Notes under the pieces: generated by a model | What the model was told of the DNA's origin: nothing | The model's input: only the letters and a program-made list of their open reading frames with translations | The model's database searches: none | Origin: a bacterium | GTDB taxonomy: Bacteria > Sumerlaeota > Sumerlaeia > SLMS01 > JAHLLQ01 | Direction of reading: 5' to 3' | DNA: 64,000 nt | NCBI GenBank assembly: GCA_020444065.1 | Contig: JAHLLQ010000001.1 | Coordinates: forward strand, 1,199,721 to 1,263,720 | Program-made: the position numbers and the translations under genes | Shown here: positions 25,850 to 33,733 of the stretch, in pieces | Position numbering within the stretch: position 1 is the stretch's first letter | Layout of the letters: each line of letters starts with the position of its first letter

Positions 25850-26485
25850 ATGAGCATGAGAGGAAATCCCGGTCCCCTTCCCGTGCCGCCGTTGGCATCC
25901 CTGCGGCGGCGCAAGAAGTACCAGCTCAGGCGCCGCAGCTATGCCAGCCAGCCCGTTACGCTGGCTGCAGACGATTCGGAACGCCAGGCTGAACTGGAAC
26001 GCCTGCGGGACCTCGTGCATCAATTGGAAACACAAATGAAGGAAGCGCAGGACAACGCACTTCGCGCGCGGGCCGACGTCGAAAATCAGCGTCGCCGTCA
26101 CCAGAAGGACAAGGAAGAGCTCCGCAAGTACGCCACCGAGGACCTGATGCGTTCGCTGGTCGCCCCGATGGATCACTTCGGCCTCGCGATGCTGTCGCTT
26201 GAGACCGCCAGCAACGTCGATTCTGTCCGCCAGGGCGTCGAGATGATCCACCGCGAGATCGTCTCGGTGCTTCAAGGCGCCGGTCTCGAACTGATTCAGC
26301 CGACTGGCCAGCAATTCGATCCGAACCTGCACGAGGCCGCCGCCACGGAGACTCAACCGGATCAGCCGGAAGGAGTCGTTCTCGAGACGATGCGTCCGGG
26401 CTGGGCCTTGAAGGGCCGCGTCATTCGTCCCGCCATGGTCAGTGTAAACAAGATCGACGGCCCCACACCGACGCCGGAGGGCTAA
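25850..26485 (+). CDS. grpE: GrpE nucleotide-exchange factor
   Basis: A 211-residue GrpE. After an unusual basic, Pro/Arg-rich N terminus (about 1-40) comes the coiled coil (ERQAELERLRDLVHQLETQMKEA). Then follow the conserved RARADVENQRRRHQKDKEE and the C-terminal beta domain (GLELIQPTGQQFDPNLHEA, VLETMRPGWALKGRVIRPAMVSV). It releases ADP from DnaK. GAGG lies about ten bases before the ATG. dnaK, dnaJ and hrcA are not nearby, so it is an orphan copy in this window. Confidence 0.9.
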   Translation: MSMRGNPGPLPVPPLASLRRRKKYQLRRRSYASQPVTLAADDSERQAELERLRDLVHQLETQMKEAQDNALRARADVENQRRRHQKDKEELRKYATEDLMRSLVAPMDHFGLAMLSLETASNVDSVRQGVEMIHREIVSVLQGAGLELIQPTGQQFDPNLHEAAATETQPDQPEGVVLETMRPGWALKGRVIRPAMVSVNKIDGPTPTPEG

Positions 26486-26500
26486 GCGCGCTCCAACTTC

Positions 26501-27439
26501 ATGAGGACCATCGCCACACGCCTGTTTCTGTGTCTCAGTCTACTGCTGCCGTGCTTCGCAGCGGCACAGCTTGCTGCTCGGATTCAGCCGCTCGGCGTGC
26601 CGCAGAATGAGCCGGCGGCCGAATTCTACGCACGCCAACTCGGCGCCGGAGAGAATGTCCAGGCGCTGATTCAGCCGGGCGAAGGAAAGCTGCTCGACCC
26701 GGTTTCGATCCAGGCCACCTGGAACGGCGATCTGCTGCCGACGATGGTGTATTATCCAACGCCGGCATTCGCCCTGATGTTCGTCCACCCGACCGACCCG
26801 CTAACGACCCAAACAGGAACGTTGGTGTTCGCGGGCAAGACGCTCGATGGTGAGTCTTTCAGCGCGGGCGATGAGTTGGACGTCCCGGGCACCGAGCCGA
26901 CGGATAGAATGGCGGAGGGCTTCCCACGCGTTCGCGTTCTCGATAGGGAATCGCAGTTGCCGATCGCACAGGCTCGCGTCTTCGGCCAGCGCATTCGCGA
27001 TCTGTTCACGCTAACGAACCGTGCGGGCATTGCTCTTCTGGATGCGCCGAAACGCAGCACACCGGATCCTCACTGGGCCTGGGGTCCGGGGCACGTCGCG
27101 CAACCATTCGACCCAAGGACATCGCCAACGATTTCGCTCGTGGCTATGCCGCAGGGGCTCGATGCGCCATGGCTTCCGGCGGAGCTTCCGGAAGGGATCG
27201 ACGCCGTCTCAGTCAGGATATCCACGGCCGGCGAATTGCCAGGACAGTTGCTCGCCTGGGTTGGCCGCACGTGGTGGGTACGCCCCAGTGATGCCGGCGA
27301 GTTCCAGATACCGATTATTCCGGACTACGATCAGTTCGAAGTCATCGTGCTTTCGCCGGGATATGCGCCGGGGGTGGCCCACATCGGTCCAAAAGACAAA
27401 GAAGCGCCGCCCGTCGAGATTCGACTGGAACGGCGCTGA
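26501..27439 (+). CDS. Secreted protein of unknown function
   Basis: A 312-residue protein with a cleavable signal peptide (LFLCLSLLLPCFAAAQ). No known domain was recognised. The central region (VRVLDRESQLPIAQARVFGQRIRDLFTLTNRAGIALLDAP) resembles a carboxypeptidase-regulatory-like beta sandwich in which a variable insert precedes a TN-x-x-G turn; a second similar strand set follows near 240-310. It lies 15 bases after grpE and ends at a strong terminator. Confidence 0.6.
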   Translation: MRTIATRLFLCLSLLLPCFAAAQLAARIQPLGVPQNEPAAEFYARQLGAGENVQALIQPGEGKLLDPVSIQATWNGDLLPTMVYYPTPAFALMFVHPTDPLTTQTGTLVFAGKTLDGESFSAGDELDVPGTEPTDRMAEGFPRVRVLDRESQLPIAQARVFGQRIRDLFTLTNRAGIALLDAPKRSTPDPHWAWGPGHVAQPFDPRTSPTISLVAMPQGLDAPWLPAELPEGIDAVSVRISTAGELPGQLLAWVGRTWWVRPSDAGEFQIPIIPDYDQFEVIVLSPGYAPGVAHIGPKDKEAPPVEIRLERR

Positions 27440-27451
27440 GAACGATCATCA

Positions 27452-27480
27452 CCGCCCGCCTGTTCAGCGGGCGGTTCTTA
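27452..27480. terminator. Terminator hairpin between convergent genes
   Basis: An eight-base perfect stem (CCGCCCGC with GCGGGCGG) and seven-base loop followed by TTCTTA. It lies between the stops of the plus-strand secreted protein and a minus-strand gene. Confidence 0.8.
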
Positions 27481-27483
27481 TTG

Positions 27484-27786
27484 TCAGTCCTTCTTCTCGT
27501 GCAAGTCCTTCGCGCGCTTCACTCGATCGTCAGTTCGCTTCATGACGCTCTCAGCGAACGCAACACCGGCCTTCAGGAATTCCTTTTGGCTGTTGGCCAG
27601 ATGCTCGGTCACATCGACGGGAACGGTGCGCAGGACGGAATCGCAAATGTGCTGCACGGCCTCCTTGACTTCCTCCGGCCGCATCCGCACGCGAAAGCCT
27701 GTCTTGCCCTCGTCCTCTTCGTAATATGTCTGGAACGGTTCCTCTTCGGTCTTCTCTTCGTTGTTTTTCTTCGACTCGTCTGCCAT
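27484..27786 (-). CDS. Small charged helical protein, unknown function
   Basis: A 100-residue protein with an acidic/lysine-rich N terminus (ESKKNNEEKTEEEPF) and amphipathic helices (EEVKEAVQHICDSVLRTVPVDVTEHLANSQKEF). No signal peptide and no recognised family. A GGAGG sits eight bases before its ATG, and base composition matches its neighbours. It lies 66 bases downstream of the ABC ATPase gene on the same strand. Confidence 0.6.
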   Translation of the reverse strand: MADESKKNNEEKTEEEPFQTYYEEDEGKTGFRVRMRPEEVKEAVQHICDSVLRTVPVDVTEHLANSQKEFLKAGVAFAESVMKRTDDRVKRAKDLHEKKD

Positions 27787-27852
27787 GGATGAATCCTCCG
27801 GTGGGGGGTCATTGAGAGTGTACTGTCCAAGGCCGGTTTCGCCAAGGGAAAC

Positions 27853-28788
27853 TCAGGCAGTCGCCGCAACCTTCTCGGGCTCGTGCCGGATCAGGGAGAT
27901 GAAATACTCTTCCAGCGATTGGGTCTTGCTTTCCGTGCTGATCAGCCGCGCGCCTGCGGACGAAAGAGCGCTCAGTGCCTTCGTGTAGTCCTCCACGCCG
28001 GCGATAGAAACAACGCGCTGGTTTCCGCGCTCCTCGACGGAGTGTTTTCCCAGTTCCGTCGGCATATCGCCGTCTAACTCGAACACGATCTCGAAGCAAT
28101 TCATCGGCTTCATCAGGTTCGCGACGGTGTCCGAGGTCACAATCTTGCCGCGATTGACCATGATCACGCGGTCGCATAATTCCTCGACTTCGACGAGCTC
28201 GTGCGAACTGAAGAAGATCGTTGTGCCTTGTTGGCGCAGCTTCAGAAGCACCTCTCGAAGGTCGTGACGCCCAACCGGGTCGAGGCCGGAGGACATCTCG
28301 TCGAAGACCAGCAATTCCGGCCTGGCGATGATGGCCTGCGCGATTCCGAGCCGCTGCTGCATGCCCTTGGAGAAATTGCGGAGCAGGACGTTGCCTTTGC
28401 CGCCCAGCCCGACTTCCTCCAGCAATTCCGGGATGCGCGACTTGAGCTCCGCCCGCGACAGCCCTTGCAGTCCACCGTAGAGCGCGAGGAGCTCGCGGGC
28501 CTTCATGAACGGGTAGTAAAGCGCAACTTCCGGCAGGTACCCCAGGCGGCGGCGCGATTCCACGGTGCCGGCCTGGCTGCCAAAGATCTTCACGGTTCCA
28601 CTGAGCGGGAAGATGAACCCCATCAGTGTCTTGATGGTCGTGGACTTGCCGGCGCCGTTCGGGCCGACGAAACCGACGACTTCGCCGCGCTCGACGTCGA
28701 ATGAAATCCCGTCAACGGCGCGAACCTTCTTGGCACCCTTGCCGTATTCGACCACGAGGTCCTGAACTTCGATCAATTTGTCGCTCAT
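27853..28788 (-). CDS. ABC transporter ATP-binding protein (ABC-2 type)
   Basis: A 311-residue ATPase. Walker A GPNGAGKST lies near residue 40, the Q-loop precedes YYPFMKARELLALY, the signature is FSKGMQQRLGIAQ, Walker B LLVFDEMSSGLDP and the H-loop FFSSHELVEV. The C-terminal 80 residues resemble the DUF4162-like tail of drug/Na-export ATPases. ATG 28788 has GGAGGTT seven bases upstream. No permease gene adjoins it, which is unusual since ABC-2 ATPases are normally beside one. Confidence 0.9.
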   Translation of the reverse strand: MSDKLIEVQDLVVEYGKGAKKVRAVDGISFDVERGEVVGFVGPNGAGKSTTIKTLMGFIFPLSGTVKIFGSQAGTVESRRRLGYLPEVALYYPFMKARELLALYGGLQGLSRAELKSRIPELLEEVGLGGKGNVLLRNFSKGMQQRLGIAQAIIARPELLVFDEMSSGLDPVGRHDLREVLLKLRQQGTTIFFSSHELVEVEELCDRVIMVNRGKIVTSDTVANLMKPMNCFEIVFELDGDMPTELGKHSVEERGNQRVVSIAGVEDYTKALSALSSAGARLISTESKTQSLEEYFISLIRHEPEKVAATA

Positions 28789-28965
28789 GGCTCGAACCTC
28801 CACTGTCAACGGTCAAACGCCACCAATCCGCTTAGCAATACACTGGCCGATCAGAGATGCGGCGCCAACGGGAAAAGGCCACTTCGCCGTTGACCGACCT
28901 CGCCTCCAATCCGCACCCTTCCCGGAAGCTTCGGGCCCCCACGCCCCACGGAAGAAGGCTCTCTG
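28789..28965. promoter_or_regulatory. Divergent intergenic region, ABC ATPase / site-2 protease
   Basis: This 177-base gene-free stretch lies between two divergent starts and must hold both promoters. AAGAAGG precedes the TTG start of the protease gene. No -35/-10 pair is confidently visible. Confidence 0.35.
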
Positions 28966-29682
28966 TTGGAATTCAATGCTGCATACGTCGTTCTGATGGT
29001 TCCCATCTTTCTCCTGGCCCTCACGGTCCACGAGATTGCCCACGCCCTGACGGCGAATTGGGGTGGGGATTTGACGGCGACGTACCAGAACCGTCTCTCG
29101 TTGAACCCGCTGGTTCATATGGACCCGGTCGGAACCGTTCTGGTCCCGATCCTCTCGATCATCAGCAATATCCCGATGTTTGGATGGGCGAAGCCGGTTC
29201 CGGTCGATGAAGCTCACTTCCGCGACAAGACATGGAATATCGTGGTCGCGATGGCCGGGCCGTTCTCGAACCTGCTGCTGGCACTGGCCGGAACACTCCT
29301 GTTTTCGCTCATCGCTCGGGTCATGGTGATCGGGGGAATTCATGGGTGGTGGTCGTTCTCGGCGAGCGTGGTCCATAGCTTCTGGATGGGAGCGATCTTC
29401 TACGTTTCAATCAACTGGCTACTCTGCCTGTTCAACCTTATCCCTGTTCCGCCGCTCGATGGTTCGCATGTCGTTTATCATTTCTTCATTCGCGGCCACG
29501 CCGCTCGCTATGGAGCGTGGGACTCCTATCGGCGCTTCGGGATTTTCATCCTCCTGATGCTACTTTGGGCCACGCCGGTGATCAGGCTGTTGTCGGTGGC
29601 CGTCTTTGGATTGTCCGAACTCACTCTGCAATCTCTCGGCTTGAATGCCGCACTGGACCAGGCCCTGCGCCTGGCAACCTGA
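28966..29682 (+). CDS. Site-2 protease family (M50) zinc metallopeptidase
   Basis: A 238-residue polytopic membrane protease. HEIAH (His22, Glu23, His26) sits in the first helix and the third-ligand segment NLIPVPPLDG near residue 160; both are intact. A TTG start is used (AAGAAGG upstream), giving MEFNAAYVV. The short form without PDZ matches the family often found directly upstream of trpS, as here (20-base gap). Substrate unknown. Confidence 0.9.
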   Translation: MEFNAAYVVLMVPIFLLALTVHEIAHALTANWGGDLTATYQNRLSLNPLVHMDPVGTVLVPILSIISNIPMFGWAKPVPVDEAHFRDKTWNIVVAMAGPFSNLLLALAGTLLFSLIARVMVIGGIHGWWSFSASVVHSFWMGAIFYVSINWLLCLFNLIPVPPLDGSHVVYHFFIRGHAARYGAWDSYRRFGIFILLMLLWATPVIRLLSVAVFGLSELTLQSLGLNAALDQALRLAT

Positions 29683-29702
29683 CCAACCTCTAAGGACCGA
29701 TC

Positions 29703-30728
29703 ATGTCTGCACTGCACGAACCGGAAAAGAAAATCCTCCTGAGCGGAAGCCGCCCGACGGGCCGCCAGCACCTCGGCAATTACGTGGGCGCCCTGGCCCA
29801 GTGGGTTCCTCTGCAGGATGAACTCGAGTGCTTCTTCATGATCGCCGATTGGCACGCGCTGACCAGCACCTATCGCGATACGGCCTCGTTGCAGGACAAC
29901 ATTCGTCAGCAGACCATCGACTGGCTGTCGGTGGGATTGGACCCGGAGCGCGCGACGATCTTCGTGCAGTCCGCCGTCAAGGAGCACGCGGAGCTGTCGC
30001 TGCTGCTCGGCATGTTTGCGCCGCTGGGCTTGATGGAGCGTTGCACGAGTTGGAAGGATAACGTCATCGAGCAAGGAAACGAGGTACTGCGCACCTATGG
30101 TTTCCTCGGCTATCCATGTCTGCAGAGCGCCGACATTCTGATCTATCAGGCGCACGTCGTCCCCGTCGGGCGCGACCAGGTCGAGCACGTCGAAAAGACG
30201 CAGGACCTGGCTCAGAAGGTGAATCACTGGTACGGCGGCGAGGAGAATCCCGTCTTCCGGGTGCCGCAGTGGAAACTGTCCGTCTCGCCGGTGCTGCTCG
30301 GCAACGACGGCCGGAAGATGAGCAAGTCTTACGATAATTGCATCTATATCGCCGATCCGCCGGAAGAGGTAGAGCAGAAGGTCAGCGTAATGGTGACCGA
30401 TCCGGCGCGCATTCGCCGCAAGGACCCGGGCGATCCGGAGAAGTGCAGCGTGTGGTCCTATCACAAGGTCTTCACGGACGAGAAGCACTACGACTGGATC
30501 ACGGAAGGCTGTCGCTCCGCGGGAATCGGCTGTCGCGACTGCAAGAAGTTGCTGGCCGACGAGATCAACGCCAAGTTCGCCCCCGCCCGCGAGAAGCGCG
30601 CGGAACTGGAGGCCAACCCGAATCTGTGGAAAGACGTCTTGCACGAGGGCAACACGAAGGCTCGTAAACGCGCCCAGCAGAACATGGAACAGATTCGCGA
30701 GAAGCTGAACCTGTACGTCGAAGAATAG
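29703..30728 (+). CDS. trpS: Tryptophan--tRNA ligase
   Basis: A 341-residue class I tryptophanyl-tRNA synthetase of normal length. The HIGH-type motif is SRPTGRQHLGN near residue 16 and the KMSKS loop GRKMSKS near residue 205. The CLQSADILIYQAHVVPVGRDQ segment typical of TrpS is present. A cysteine set (CRSAGIGCRDCKK) near residue 265-282 recalls the Fe-S or zinc site seen in some TrpS proteins. Confidence 0.95.
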   Translation: MSALHEPEKKILLSGSRPTGRQHLGNYVGALAQWVPLQDELECFFMIADWHALTSTYRDTASLQDNIRQQTIDWLSVGLDPERATIFVQSAVKEHAELSLLLGMFAPLGLMERCTSWKDNVIEQGNEVLRTYGFLGYPCLQSADILIYQAHVVPVGRDQVEHVEKTQDLAQKVNHWYGGEENPVFRVPQWKLSVSPVLLGNDGRKMSKSYDNCIYIADPPEEVEQKVSVMVTDPARIRRKDPGDPEKCSVWSYHKVFTDEKHYDWITEGCRSAGIGCRDCKKLLADEINAKFAPAREKRAELEANPNLWKDVLHEGNTKARKRAQQNMEQIREKLNLYVEE

Positions 30729-30755
30729 GCCTCGCGGCCCCGCCTGCAGAATCCC

Positions 30756-30791
30756 GCCCCGCCCCGACTGAAAGAAGTTGCGGCGGGGCGC
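30756..30791 (+). terminator. GC-rich hairpin after trpS
   Basis: The nine-base stem CGCCCCGCC pairs with GGCGGGGCG across an 18-base loop. No clear T-tract follows, so termination is possible but weak. Confidence 0.4.
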
Positions 30792-30895
30792 ACTATTCCT
30801 TGCTCCCCCGCCTTGCGATTCGCTACGCGTCAAGGCGTTCGGCGGAGGGGAGCGCTCCCGTGCCGCCACACCTCTCCTCTACGGAAGGACAAGTC

Positions 30896-32305
30896 ATGGC
30901 TGACAAGATTCGTATCGAAAAAGATTCCCTGGGTGAGGTCCGGATTCCCGCTCAGGCATACTGGGGAACGACGACCCAACGCGCCCTGGAGTGCTACCCC
31001 ATCTCCGGGCTGACTCATCACCCGAAGTTCATCGACGCCTACGTCATGCTGAAGCAAGCCGCCGCGATGGCGAACAAGGACTCCAAGGCATTGAAGCCGA
31101 AGATCGCAAACGCGATCATCAAGGCGTGCAAGGAGATCCTGAACGGCGAGTTGCGCGAACAATTTGTTGTCGACGTGTTTCAGATGGGCGCCGGCACCAG
31201 TTTTCACATGAACGTCAACGAAGTGATTGCCAACCGCGCGAATGAGATCCTCGGTGGCAAGATCGGCGATAACTCGCCCGTGACCGCGAACGATCATGTG
31301 AACTTTGGCCAGTCGACGAACGACACCTTCCCGACGGCGATGCGGCTCGGCATTCTGCTGATGCTGCGCGATCACCTGCACAAGCCGCTGATCGATCTGG
31401 AAGCCGCCTTTGCCAAGAAGGGCAAAGAATTCGATAAGATCGTCAAGAGCGCACGCACGCACCTGCAAGACGCCGTGCCCATTCGCCTGGGCCAGGAATT
31501 CGCCGCGTACGGCGAAGCGATCAAGCGCTGCCATAAGTCCATCGCTTCCGCCCGCGATTGGGTCAAGGAACTGGGCATCGGCGGTTCGGCTGCCGGAACA
31601 GGCCTGAATACGGCAAAGGGCTATCGCGAGGCCCTGCTCGTCCACTTGAAGAAGATCTCGAAGATCAATGACCTGAAGCTGAGCCCGAATATGTGCGAGG
31701 CCATGCAGAGCCAGCGCCCGATCACCGAGATCAGTGCGGCACTGCGCAACCTGGCGATCGAAGTCAGCCGCATCTGCAATGACCTGCGTCTGCTCTCCAG
31801 CGGACCGACGACGGGCCTGTTTGAAATCCAGTTGCCGTCGATCGCACCCGGAAGCTCGATCATGCCTGGCAAGGTGAATCCGTCGATGCTCGAGTGCGCG
31901 AACATGGTGTGCTTCGAGGTGATCGGGAACGACACGGCTGTTTCCTGGGCCGTTGGCGCGGGACAGCTCGAGTTGAACGTCATGATGCCGCTGATGCAGC
32001 ACAAGGTCATCTCGTCCATCCACGTGATGGGGTCGCTGGTCCGTCAGTTGACTGATCTGTGCGTGAAGGGCATCAAGGCCAACCCGGACCGCTGCCAGCG
32101 CTACGTCGAAGGCTCGATGGGCCTGGCGACGGCGCTGAACGTATACGTCGGCTACAAGAATGCCTCGATGGTGGCAAAGGAATCGCTGAAGAGTGGCAAG
32201 ACGCTGATCGAGGTCACCGTCGACAAGGGCCTGATGAAGGAAGAAGAGCTTCGCAAGGTTCTCGATCTTCACGCGATGACGAAGCCAGGTATTCCCGGAA
32301 AGTAA
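30896..32305 (+). CDS. aspA: Aspartase/class II fumarase superfamily lyase, probably aspartate ammonia-lyase
   Basis: A 469-residue lyase. The superfamily signature GSSIMPGKVNP lies near residue 320. The substrate region reads GAGTSFHMNVNEVIANRANE, closer to the AGTS-x-x-MN of aspartases than the SGTQSNMN of fumarases, while QSTNDTFPTAM is intermediate. It would therefore deaminate aspartate to fumarate; fumarase activity cannot be excluded. ATG 30896 has GGAAGG upstream. A 49-residue membrane protein gene follows after 12 bases. Confidence 0.8.
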   Translation: MADKIRIEKDSLGEVRIPAQAYWGTTTQRALECYPISGLTHHPKFIDAYVMLKQAAAMANKDSKALKPKIANAIIKACKEILNGELREQFVVDVFQMGAGTSFHMNVNEVIANRANEILGGKIGDNSPVTANDHVNFGQSTNDTFPTAMRLGILLMLRDHLHKPLIDLEAAFAKKGKEFDKIVKSARTHLQDAVPIRLGQEFAAYGEAIKRCHKSIASARDWVKELGIGGSAAGTGLNTAKGYREALLVHLKKISKINDLKLSPNMCEAMQSQRPITEISAALRNLAIEVSRICNDLRLLSSGPTTGLFEIQLPSIAPGSSIMPGKVNPSMLECANMVCFEVIGNDTAVSWAVGAGQLELNVMMPLMQHKVISSIHVMGSLVRQLTDLCVKGIKANPDRCQRYVEGSMGLATALNVYVGYKNASMVAKESLKSGKTLIEVTVDKGLMKEEELRKVLDLHAMTKPGIPGK

Positions 32306-32317
32306 TGGAGCGGCAGC

Positions 32318-32467
32318 ATGGATCTCCCGGAAAAATGGCAATTTCTCGGTCTCTTCTGGTGGATCCTGCACGTCTTTGCGATCGGGCTGGTATTCTTCCT
32401 GGGCTTCATGATTGGCCGCGTGTCGGCAGAGAAGCCCGATGGCGAGAAGAACGACGAAGAGTGGTGA
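32318..32467 (+). CDS. 49-residue single-pass membrane protein
   Basis: A small reading frame beginning MDLPEKWQFLG. It has one strong membrane helix (LFWWILHVFAIGLVFFLGFMIG) and a charged cytoplasmic tail rich in Glu, Lys and Asp. GGAG lies seven bases before the ATG, the spacing to the upstream lyase is 12 bases, and a strong terminator follows, so it reads as the last gene of that operon. Function unknown; a regulator or partner of a transporter is possible. Confidence 0.6.
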   Translation: MDLPEKWQFLGLFWWILHVFAIGLVFFLGFMIGRVSAEKPDGEKNDEEW

Positions 32468-32493
32468 AGTGACAGAATCGAGAGAAAGAAAAT

Positions 32494-32527
32494 GCCCGCC
32501 GACATCGCGTCGGCGGGCTCCTTTTTC
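32494..32527. terminator. Strong intrinsic terminator
   Basis: A ten-base perfect stem (GCCCGCCGAC with GTCGGCGGGC, loop ATCGC) followed by TCCTTTTTC. It ends the lyase operon and faces the convergent ferritin-like gene. Confidence 0.9.
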
Positions 32528-32542
32528 GGCACGTATCGGAAC

Positions 32543-32965
32543 TTACAGGCCGCGCAACACGCGTCCCAGTTCACGAGCATGGCCGGCTTCGTCCGCGGCC
32601 ATGTCTTCAAGGCGAAGCTGCAGTTCAATCAGGCCAAGTTCGCCTGCCAATGCAGCGTGCGCGCGATAGTTCTCGACGTCTTCGAGCTCCATCTTGCGAT
32701 CCAATTCGATCATCTCCTTCAACGTTTCGGGCTTCTCGAAGGGCTTCGGTGTCGTTGTCGGCTCTCCGCCCATGTCGACGATGACGTTCATCAGGAAAGT
32801 CGCATGTCCGAGTTCATCGGGCACTTCGCTGCTGAAGATTTCAGCGGCTTCGCGGCCGACGAGTCCAACGCACTTGCTGGCCTGATAGCTGTAGCGGATC
32901 ACCGTCCCCAGTTCCGCTGCCAGATCATCGTTCAGTCCCTTAATCAGTTCCTCTTTTGTTGCCAT
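32543..32965 (-). CDS. Ferritin-like / bacterioferritin-type di-iron protein
   Basis: A 140-residue four-helix protein. Metal-binding ExxH pairs are visible in DELGHATFLM and ADEAGHAREL, with further carboxylates in AAELGTVIRY and ELEDVENYRAHAA, so the ferritin-like di-iron site looks complete. It is shorter than classic ferritin and resembles bacterioferritin-type or rubrerythrin-like proteins. AAGGAGG lies six bases before its ATG, predicting strong translation. Likely role: iron storage or peroxide handling in the cytoplasm. Confidence 0.85.
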   Translation of the reverse strand: MATKEELIKGLNDDLAAELGTVIRYSYQASKCVGLVGREAAEIFSSEVPDELGHATFLMNVIVDMGGEPTTTPKPFEKPETLKEMIELDRKMELEDVENYRAHAALAGELGLIELQLRLEDMAADEAGHARELGRVLRGL

Positions 32966-33173
32966 GTTTTCCTCCTTAAGTGTTCCGAGCAATCATGCCT
33001 CGGGGTTCGTTTATTCCCCGTGTTACTAAGCGAATTCCCTGCCGAAGGTGGCAATGGGAACCCGCTCTTTTTCCTCCATTCCGATACTTATAAACATGCC
33101 CAAAAAGGTCTATACTAGAAGGTCAATAGAGGTTGTGTCTCGTTGACCCAATCGTGCCGAGATCACGCAAAGA

Positions 33174-33551
33174 TTACTCCGGTTGCTCCGGTCGACGAGC
33201 GAGGAATTCCACTTCGAATTCCTGTCCGCAGAAGATGCACTTCGACGCAGTGCGCGGGCTGTTGCGGTGACACTTGGGACAAGCCCGTGGTGTCTTGTCT
33301 TCGCGAACACGTCCGTCGCGAGCCCCATCGAGCTCATCGACATAGACCATCCACTCACGGAACTCATCTTCTTGAATGACCTTCTTCTCCAGCAAGATCA
33401 TGAGCAAGGTCTGGATGAGCAGGTTCTGCCGTTCGAGCAGCAGTCTCATCTCTTCGATGCCGCCGCGTGCCTGCGTATCGATCTGTTTCGGCGCATTCAG
33501 AATGCGATCGGCGGATGCATGAATTGCTGCGGCGGCTGCGTATGGAATCAT
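33174..33551 (-). CDS. Helical protein with C-terminal zinc ribbon
   Basis: A 125-residue protein. A helical region (MRLLLERQNLLIQTLLMILLEKKVIQEDEFREWM) is followed by a zinc-ribbon pair CPKC and CIFC separated by about ten residues near the C terminus. ATG 33551 is preferred over a TTG at 33587 because AAGGGA precedes it. It is probably cytoplasmic; no family name was recognised. Confidence 0.65.
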   Translation of the reverse strand: MIPYAAAAAIHASADRILNAPKQIDTQARGGIEEMRLLLERQNLLIQTLLMILLEKKVIQEDEFREWMVYVDELDGARDGRVREDKTPRACPKCHRNSPRTASKCIFCGQEFEVEFLARRPEQPE

Positions 33552-33733
33552 CGGTCTTCGGTCCCTTCGTTTGTTTGCCTTCCCCAAGCTATATCGGCCC
33601 AGATGGCCCTTTATTCAAGGCTTTTCGGGGAATCGCCCCTTGTCTCGCGCAAAGACTCCCCTTGCCGCCCCTCGCAGTCACGGCCCACCGTCGAGGGCCT
33701 GCAGTAAGTCCCACGGGGAGAGCACTTCGCCTC

